A DNA stretch of 64,000 nucleotides from Labilibaculum sp. K2S (GTDB taxonomy: Bacteria > Bacteroidota > Bacteroidia > Bacteroidales > Marinifilaceae): positions 248,001-312,000 of the forward strand of contig NZ_JAUCMW010000001.1 in the NCBI RefSeq assembly GCF_030372765.1, read 5' to 3'. Positions 58,607 to 64,000 of the stretch are shown here, piece after piece. The position numbers and the translations under genes are program-made. Every line of letters starts with the position of its first letter. Within the stretch, counting starts at the first letter, position 1. The notes beneath the pieces were generated by a model. That model ran no database searches and was not told where the DNA came from. It saw only the letters and a program-made list of their open reading frames with translations.

Positions 58607-59191
58607 ATGAAAACAGATATGGTTATAGCAGGTGTTGGTGGTCAAGGGATTTTATCCATTGCCGCTGCTTTAGGTTCTGCTGCACTAGAAAACGATTTAT
58701 ATATGAAACAAGCTGAAACTCATGGTATGAGTCAGCGTGGCGGTGATGTTCAGTCATTCATGAGAATTTCTGATAAGCCTATTTATTCCGATTTAATTCC
58801 TAAAGGTGGTGCTGATATTATTTTATCAGTTGAGCCAATGGAAGCATTGCGTTACCTTCCTTATTTGAAAAAAGGTGGTTATGTGGTAACTAATTCAACT
58901 CCTTTTATCAATATTAACGATTATCCTGAGCAGGAAAAATTGGAAGCAACCATAAAAGCCTTGCCTAATTACGTGTTGATTGATGCGGATAGAATAGCGA
59001 AAGAAGAAGTTGGTTCTGCACGTGCTTTTAACTTTGTAATGTTGGGGGCGGCATCTCCGTTTATCGATGTTCCATTCGAATATTTGGAAGAAGGTATCCG
59101 TAAAATTTTCGCTAGAAAAGGGGAAGAAGTGGTGGACATGAATATTAAAGCGCTTCATGCGGGACGCAAGTTTTCGGAGGAAAACAGATAG
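58607..59191 (+). CDS. iorB: Indolepyruvate:ferredoxin oxidoreductase, beta subunit
   Basis: 194 aa, pyruvate-ferredoxin-oxidoreductase gamma-type domain. Seen: VIAGVGGQGILSIAAALGSAALENDLYMKQAETHGMSQRGGDVQSFMRI (the GxGGQG...E-x-H-G-M-x-Q-R-G-G signature) and DIILSVEPMEALRYLPYLKKGGYVVTN. Forms the heterodimer with IorA. Length is normal. The start ATG at 58607 comes directly after the repeat element, whose 3' end therefore supplies the translation start region. A terminator follows. Confidence 0.95.
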   Translation: MKTDMVIAGVGGQGILSIAAALGSAALENDLYMKQAETHGMSQRGGDVQSFMRISDKPIYSDLIPKGGADIILSVEPMEALRYLPYLKKGGYVVTNSTPFININDYPEQEKLEATIKALPNYVLIDADRIAKEEVGSARAFNFVMLGAASPFIDVPFEYLEEGIRKIFARKGEEVVDMNIKALHAGRKFSEENR

Positions 59192-59214
59192 GTAAAACTC
59201 AACTAATATAATTC

Positions 59215-59258
59215 AAAATCCCCGTTCGGAATTCTTTCCTTACGCGGATTTTTTTTTT
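59215..59258 (+). terminator. Terminator after iorB
   Basis: AAAATCCCCG pairs with CGCGGATTTT with one mismatch; a T9-10 run follows. Confidence 0.7.
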
Positions 59259-59379
59259 AATAAGTGTAAAAGGAGAAAGGTGCTGAAACAAATAATTAAC
59301 TACGAAGGTGATTCTATCAAAGTTTATTTTAAAATAGTGGATAGTACTTTTTCCTTACTCCTTTATACTTTGAGTTTGT

Positions 59380-59802
59380 TTATCCTTTATTGTCTAAAAT
59401 TTCACTAATTGTTCGCAGGCAGGCTGCAATTTCTCTTTTGAACGGATGGTTGGGCATAATTCCACTCTCTGCATCCAGTCCATTTAAAATACCCATCCAA
59501 ATTGCACTTATGCCAAAGCCAATCAAAACATCCTTTTTGTAATTTTCGACAAATGCCTGTCGGTATTGCTCTGTGAAATTATTGAAATTAACTGCGATTC
59601 GAAAGGTATAGGAAGCGTCCGGATTTTCACCATTATGCATATGGTAATCTATTATTTTTACGAAATTTGTGGATAGTTTTTTAGATTCCGATTCTATTTC
59701 ATCTCTTTTATCCTGATTGATATCCATATCATGTACACCTTTCAGAATCAAATGGTCGATATCTTCAGTGCATATTTTATTTTTTAATAGTATAGGTTCC
59801 AT
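59380..59802 (-). CDS. Hypothetical soluble protein
   Basis: 140 aa. N-terminal acidic part (CTEDIDHLILKGVHDMDINQDKRDEIESESKKL), then alternating strand and helix segments (FVKIIDYHMHNGENPDASYTFRIAVNF) and a hydrophobic Gly-rich segment (VLIGFGISAIWMGILNGLDAESGIMPNHPF) that is too broken to be a sure membrane helix. Ends in a helix (AACLRTISEIL). No family recognised. It stands alone between the iorB terminator and ClC gene. Confidence 0.6.
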   Translation of the reverse strand: MEPILLKNKICTEDIDHLILKGVHDMDINQDKRDEIESESKKLSTNFVKIIDYHMHNGENPDASYTFRIAVNFNNFTEQYRQAFVENYKKDVLIGFGISAIWMGILNGLDAESGIMPNHPFKREIAACLRTISEILDNKG

Positions 59803-60053
59803 GTTTGTTGTATTATTTATAAGAACACCTAAATTACTCGAAAAATATGAGATTGTTTCTTCCTGCGATCATTGTTTCATTATAATATTTTACAGCAAAT
59901 AGGAATTGCACTTGAATTCCAACTATGGTTAATGTTCGTTTTTTGCTATTTTTCATTGACTATTCACGATCAACGGAATATTAGCAGAAAAGCTTAACTG
60001 TTTGTTCTTTTAGTGTGCCAATTCGCAGATTTGAGTATTTGATTGGCTTTACT

Positions 60054-61400
60054 CTATTCATCAAATTTTTCTTTCTTCTTTACATTTGCCAATGTGCGTT
60101 TTAATAATGTTGTATAAATTGGTTTATTCCCCAAAAGTGATGTAAATACAGATGCTGTAACTGTGGTAATGATTAAAGGTAAAATTAATTCATAGTTTGA
60201 TGTCATTTCTACTGCAAGTACTAATCCTGTTAAAGGTGCTCTAACAGTTGCAGCAAAAATGCCTGCCATTCCTGCTATGGTAAAAACGCCTGGGTTTGAA
60301 ATGAACTGGGGAAAAAAGTGTTGCATGCTAACTCCGAACAGCATACCTAAAATAACACCAAGTGTAAGCATAGGTAAAAAAATCCCTCCAGGAACACCAA
60401 AACTATAACTGAGTAAGGACAGCAGCAGTCTTGCGATAAATAAAAATAATAGAAAAGATAAGGTGAAAGAATGGTCGAGTACTCTGGCAATTGTATCGTA
60501 TCCGCCGCCTATTATGTCCGGAGAAAAGATACCAATTACTGCTATGCTTAGCCCTACAAAAACTCCTGTATAAATAACGGGCATTTTCGAGGTGAACTGA
60601 AAGAGATCTAAAGATAGGATAAGGAGTTTATTGTATAAAAGGCCAACAATACTACATAATAAACCGAGGCATATAAACAGCCAGAATCCATATATATTTG
60701 GACTTGGAAATACAGTCATCTGTATAATAGGTTTGGATCCAACCAGCATCCTAACAATAAAGTCTGATGTTCCTGCACCTATCATAATGGCTGCTAACGA
60801 ATAAAAATTAAATTTAAAATGGCCGTTCATTTCTTCGATGACGAAAATAATTCCTGCAAAAGGTGCATTAAAGGCACTTGCAAGTCCTGCAGCAGCACCG
60901 GCAGAGACCAATGAATTGTTTTCAATATCAGGTATGCCTAAGGTGTCTTTCACCATCTTACCAATGTTGGCTCCCAATTGAATCGTAGGGCCCTCGCGTC
61001 CCAGAAGCAATCCGCTTCCCAAAGAAAATAAGGAAGCAATAAACTTGATGGGCAGCACTCTTTTCCAACGCATGGGACGCAACCCATCCAGTGCACCCTC
61101 TATTTCCTGAACTCCACTTCCAGAGGCTTCTGGTGCATATTTTTTCACCAAAAATAAAGCGATACTTATTCCTATGATTGCAAACAGAATCGGCCAAAGC
61201 CAGCTCAGGAATCCCGATTGGCCTGCCTGATGATATAAGATATCCCTGATATTTTCGATATAGCTAAGTGAAATTCTAAAAAAGCCGCCAACAAGTCCAA
61301 CAACAATCCCGATGATCAGTGCATAAAACAGTTGTTTGAAGTGTCTTTTATTCTCGCCGTTAAGTTGATGGCGGGAAATATTGGATATATTAATGGACAT
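60054..61400 (-). CDS. ClC-family chloride channel or Cl-/H+ antiporter
   Basis: 448 aa, about ten or more membrane segments. Seen: EASGSGVQEIEGAL (equivalent of the GSGIP selectivity motif, here GSGVQ), SLGSGLLLGREGPTIQLGANIGK with the gating Glu in GREGP, SAFNAPFAGIIFVIEEMNGHF with the Glu of the proton path in EEM, and PGGIFLPMLTLG (GxFxP). The proton-path Glu argues for an exchanger rather than a channel. No CBS domains. Downstream of the marC-like gene by 34 bases on the same strand. The GSGIP-to-GSGVQ change is a known variation in bacterial ClC groups. Confidence 0.93.
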   Translation of the reverse strand: MSINISNISRHQLNGENKRHFKQLFYALIIGIVVGLVGGFFRISLSYIENIRDILYHQAGQSGFLSWLWPILFAIIGISIALFLVKKYAPEASGSGVQEIEGALDGLRPMRWKRVLPIKFIASLFSLGSGLLLGREGPTIQLGANIGKMVKDTLGIPDIENNSLVSAGAAAGLASAFNAPFAGIIFVIEEMNGHFKFNFYSLAAIMIGAGTSDFIVRMLVGSKPIIQMTVFPSPNIYGFWLFICLGLLCSIVGLLYNKLLILSLDLFQFTSKMPVIYTGVFVGLSIAVIGIFSPDIIGGGYDTIARVLDHSFTLSFLLFLFIARLLLSLLSYSFGVPGGIFLPMLTLGVILGMLFGVSMQHFFPQFISNPGVFTIAGMAGIFAATVRAPLTGLVLAVEMTSNYELILPLIITTVTASVFTSLLGNKPIYTTLLKRTLANVKKKEKFDE

Positions 61401-61434
61401 AGTAAATCAGGAGATTGTATTGTTTAAAATTGGA

Positions 61435-62055
61435 TTAATTGAATAAGTGGAATGCGAGTTTGATTCCTTGAATGATCATTCCAATTCCCATTATTGAAAG
61501 AATTAGCCCCATTATTTTCCCGATTACAGTTATTATATTATGGCCAATTTTTTCAACGATATAGTCACTAAAAAAGAAGGCTAAATAAGTGATGTAGCAC
61601 ATTATTGCAAAAATTAAAATGACTATACCAATATGAAAATAGTTGTTGTCGGAAACAAAATTCATGGCTGTAACAATTGTTCCCGGTCCTGCTAATATAG
61701 GTATCGCCAAAGGGGACACGGCAATGTTTTCATCGATCTTTACTTTTTGCAGGTGCTTTATATTTGATTTTTTTGATTCCAGCATTTCAAACCCTACATA
61801 AAAGAGTAAAATACCACCTGTTATTTTAAAGGCTGGTATTGTAATGCCAAATAATTCAAATATAAATTTGCCTAACAGCACAAATATAAATACAATACAA
61901 AATGCAATTATAGTCGCTTTTTTATTAATTGCTTTTTTCGTTAATTCATCGGCGTCTTGAACTAATGATGAGAAAATAGGAATATTGGCAATTGGGTTCA
62001 TTATGGCAAAAAAGCCTGTAAATACAGATAAAGAGTAGGTCAAATATTCTATCAT
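61435..62055 (-). CDS. MarC-family integral membrane protein
   Basis: 206 aa with six membrane helices. Family marks: AIMNPIANIPIFSSLV (N-P-x-x-x-x-P), AFKITGGILLFYVGFEML, and SPLAIPILAGPGTIVTAMNF (P-L-A-x-P-x-L-A-G-P-G). The MarC (UPF0056) family has no settled function despite its name. It precedes the ClC gene by 34 bases and probably shares its transcript. Confidence 0.92.
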   Translation of the reverse strand: MIEYLTYSLSVFTGFFAIMNPIANIPIFSSLVQDADELTKKAINKKATIIAFCIVFIFVLLGKFIFELFGITIPAFKITGGILLFYVGFEMLESKKSNIKHLQKVKIDENIAVSPLAIPILAGPGTIVTAMNFVSDNNYFHIGIVILIFAIMCYITYLAFFFSDYIVEKIGHNIITVIGKIMGLILSIMGIGMIIQGIKLAFHLFN

Positions 62056-62401
62056 ATTGTTATTTTTTTCGTTTTAATTTCACGTATTCGCATATGCCTG
62101 GCTCTAGAGGCAAAGCATGTGTCAGTCGCTATGCGGTTTGGATCACTTATTTTCGTGTGTTTGCAATTTGTTGTTATTTTGTATTCAACTCATTACAATT
62201 TGTGTTTGAAGAGCCTCTGTTTTTTTGTAAGAGAAATACTCTAATAAGTACAGCTTTTTTTACCCAACTAAGGTATCCTTTTTATCAGGCAAAAGCGAAA
62301 ATTAGTAAAGGCAGTTATTTTATTCTATCAGTAAGGAGTTAGCCGAAAAGTTCAACTATTTTTTCACAGTGGATATACATTTGTGATCAATGCTTCCGGA
62401 A
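62056..62401. other. 346-bp spacer, nothing supported
   Basis: Between two minus-strand genes. One 82-codon ORF on the + strand has low-quality composition and no start context, so I do not call it. No strong hairpin. Confidence 0.4.
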
Positions 62402-63703
62402 TTATTTGTGTTGAATATAGCGACTGCCAAATCTTAGTATCAAATAGCCAATAACTCCAGAAGTAAACGAGCCGATCAGGATACCAATTTTAGCCGAATC
62501 GATAAATTCAGGATTGGTAATAAAAGCCAGATTGGCAATAAATATTGCCATTGTAAATCCTATTCCAGCCAGAAATGAAATTCCTACCACCTGAATGGCT
62601 TTCACTCCTTGCGGCAATTCAGCAAATTTTAGTTTAATGCCGATAAAGGATATTAAGGATACACCAATACTGTTTCCAATGATTAAACAAAGGGCAATAT
62701 TGATGACCAGAGGCAGTTCCAGATTTATATCTGTACCAAACTTGATTCCTGCATTGGATAGTGCAAATACCGGCATAATAAAAAAAGCAACCCAGTTGTG
62801 CAGCTTGTGTTCTAAATGCTGCAAAGGGGATTGTACCTGACTGGTCCAATCTTCCAAATTGTCGATTTGTTCAATCTGATGATCGGAGAGGATTGGTTTT
62901 TCGCATGTTCCTTCAATATCCTTAGCAATGCCCATTAATTTGCGGGAATACGTTTTAATATCAATTTTTTGCCTGATTGGAATGGTAAATGCCATTAACA
63001 CACCGGCAACAGTAGGATGTATACCTGATTTTAAAAACAGATACCAAACAAGTACGCCAATAATAAAAACGAAATAGGGGAAATAGATTTTTCGGTACGC
63101 CAGAAAAATCAGAATTGCAAGAGGAATTACCGCATATCCTAAAAGAATCCATTGGATATTTCCACTATAAAAAATGGCGATTACCAATACTGCAATCAAA
63201 TCATCGACAATGGCAAAGGCGGTTAGGAATACTTTCAGCCCCAAAGGAATTCTTTTACCAAGAAGCTTAAGTATCGCTAATGAAAATGCAATATCGGTTG
63301 CCATAGGAACTCCCCATGCGTTTGATGTGCTTTGATTGTTATTGAGTAAAAAGAACATGGCCACAGGAACCAACATTCCACCCAAAGCCGCAAAAAAAGG
63401 AAAACTTGCTTTTCGAACCGTATTTAGTTCACCTATTAACAGCTCGCGTTTAATTTCCAGTCCAATCAGGAAAAAGAAAACAGCCATTAAGCCATCATTA
63501 ATCCAAAGTATTATAGGTTTATTCAGTTCGAAATTAGATGTTGTTATCCCAATTTTATATTGCCATAATGAATCGTATAAATGAGAAAGAGGCGAGTTTG
63601 CCCAAATTAATGCAAGCAGGGTGGCAATAAAAAGCAGAATACCACTAAAGCTTTCTATTTTAACAAATTTCTGGAATGGGGTGATGAGAAGTTTATCTAT
63701 CAT
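62402..63703 (-). CDS. nhaA: Na+/H+ antiporter NhaA
   Basis: 433 aa, inner membrane, about twelve helices. Seen: FQKFVKIESFSGILLFIATLLALIWANSPLSHLY, INDGLMAVFFFLIGLEIKRELLIGEL, WGVPMATDIAFSLAILKLLG, and VFLTAFAIVDDLIAVLVIAIFYSG, which contains the adjacent Asp pair (DD) that binds the ion. GIHPTVAGVLMAFTIP follows. Near the C-terminus GISFLAGIGFTMAIFIANLAF. Exchanges internal Na+ for external H+ and serves sodium and alkaline pH tolerance, in keeping with a marine or saline habitat (inference). Length slightly above E. coli NhaA because of a cytoplasmic loop at about 255-295. Confidence 0.96.
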   Translation of the reverse strand: MIDKLLITPFQKFVKIESFSGILLFIATLLALIWANSPLSHLYDSLWQYKIGITTSNFELNKPIILWINDGLMAVFFFLIGLEIKRELLIGELNTVRKASFPFFAALGGMLVPVAMFFLLNNNQSTSNAWGVPMATDIAFSLAILKLLGKRIPLGLKVFLTAFAIVDDLIAVLVIAIFYSGNIQWILLGYAVIPLAILIFLAYRKIYFPYFVFIIGVLVWYLFLKSGIHPTVAGVLMAFTIPIRQKIDIKTYSRKLMGIAKDIEGTCEKPILSDHQIEQIDNLEDWTSQVQSPLQHLEHKLHNWVAFFIMPVFALSNAGIKFGTDINLELPLVINIALCLIIGNSIGVSLISFIGIKLKFAELPQGVKAIQVVGISFLAGIGFTMAIFIANLAFITNPEFIDSAKIGILIGSFTSGVIGYLILRFGSRYIQHK

Positions 63704-63872
63704 GGAAGTTTATTTCGTTCATTTAAATCGATTCTGAATTTACGAAAAAATGATCTTTTATTCGCCATCACGAGTAATTTTCATGCAATAAAAAGTTTGT
63801 TTTTTATCGAAATCCTTTTCGGTATTAGCCATGCTTTCTATTAAATATTATGGAAATATTTTGATTGAAATC

Positions 63873-63909
63873 AATTCGGTAGCCTCACTCCGGGTAAGGC
63901 TACCGAATT
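63873..63909 (-). terminator. Hairpin terminator of the right-edge gene
   Basis: AATTCGGTAGCCT (63873-63885) and AGGCTACCGAATT (63897-63909), perfect 13-bp stem with an 11-base loop; only a weak T tract on the minus strand. Confidence 0.65.
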
Positions 63910-63912
63910 TAA

Positions 63913-64000
63913 TTACATTTTTTTTAATTCGTAGATGTCATTTCTGCGGTCCCGCAAATTTCGTACGCTGCCAAACTGATTCAATTCGCGAAGCAAGTCG
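63913..64000 (-). CDS. C-terminal end of a gene running off the window
   Basis: On the minus strand the frame entering at the window edge reads ...DLLRELNQFGSVRNLRDR, then RNDIYELKKM and stop (TAA, 63913-63915). The composition is protein-like and basic. A strong hairpin follows directly. Only 29 codons are visible, so no family can be given. Confidence 0.5.
   Translation of the reverse strand, partial: DLLRELNQFGSVRNLRDRRNDIYELKKM

Noticed and set aside
62094-62342. 82-codon + strand ORF between marC-like and nhaA genes
   Set aside because: Unusual composition (Phe/Cys-rich), opposite to all neighbours, no leader; probably chance.

Overview
The window is chromosomal DNA of a Bacteroidota bacterium, most likely an anaerobic or facultative member of the Marinilabiliales/Bacteroidales side of the phylum. 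The placement is inferred from content: SusC/SusD pairs, TIG-domain surface glycan-binding lipoproteins, AT-rich spacers, A-rich start regions instead of Shine-Dalgarno sites, and -7 boxes of the Bacteroidetes TAnnTTTG type. No rRNA, tRNA, CRISPR array, transposase or prophage was seen.

Layout. 1-7.2 kb: a truncated PAS sensor kinase (- strand), a Prx6-type peroxiredoxin, small hypotheticals, a DUF4382-like lipoprotein and a DEAD-box RNA helicase. 7.3-31.8 kb: a complete beta-mannan utilisation locus. A divergent AraC regulator is followed on the + strand by a GH26 mannanase, a GH130 mannosylglucose phosphorylase, SusC, SusD, two TIG surface glycan-binding proteins, a second GH26 with an Ig-like domain, a mannobiose/cellobiose 2-epimerase, a GH27 alpha-galactosidase, a GPH sugar symporter, two SGNH esterases, a GH2 beta-mannosidase and a GH5 mannanase, then a strong terminator. 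The inferred route is: surface mannanases cut galacto/glucomannan, SusCD imports the oligosaccharides, esterases and GH27 strip acetyl and galactosyl groups, and mannobiose is either hydrolysed (GH2) or transported, epimerised to mannosylglucose and phosphorolysed (GH130).

31.9-38.5 kb: a hypothetical gene, a degenerate ~21-bp tandem repeat, a small TM2/DUF2752/DUF4870-like membrane operon with a homopolymer frameshift, and an ECF sigma factor operon (anti-sigma, two Spy/CpxP-like proteins, DUF2202 ferritin-like lipoprotein). 38.7-48 kb: acetate permease, acyl-CoA synthetase, Gfo/Idh oxidoreductase, cysteate synthase (a sulfonolipid-type enzyme), patatin, VOC protein and acetyl-CoA synthetase. 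48-51.5 kb: a polyamine cluster (arginine decarboxylase, deoxyhypusine-synthase-like enzyme, acidic protein). 52-59.2 kb: a four-domain CoA-disulfide-reductase/rhodanese/TusA/DsrE fusion, a FetAB-like ABC transporter and indolepyruvate:ferredoxin oxidoreductase (IorAB). 59.4-64 kb: a hypothetical gene, ClC channel, MarC protein, NhaA antiporter and the end of one more gene.

The most unusual signal is a dispersed intra-operonic element present four times (25704, 37196, 55511, 58519). It begins with ATGAAAC, contains a short ORF, and ends exactly at the ATGAAA start of the downstream gene. Three copies are exactly 88 nt and one is 111 nt. Two copies in front of unrelated genes differ at only 3 of 88 positions. 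In the fetA-fetB copy the element's own ATG overlaps the upstream stop codon as ATGA, as though it had been placed just behind the original start codon of fetB and had regenerated a second start.
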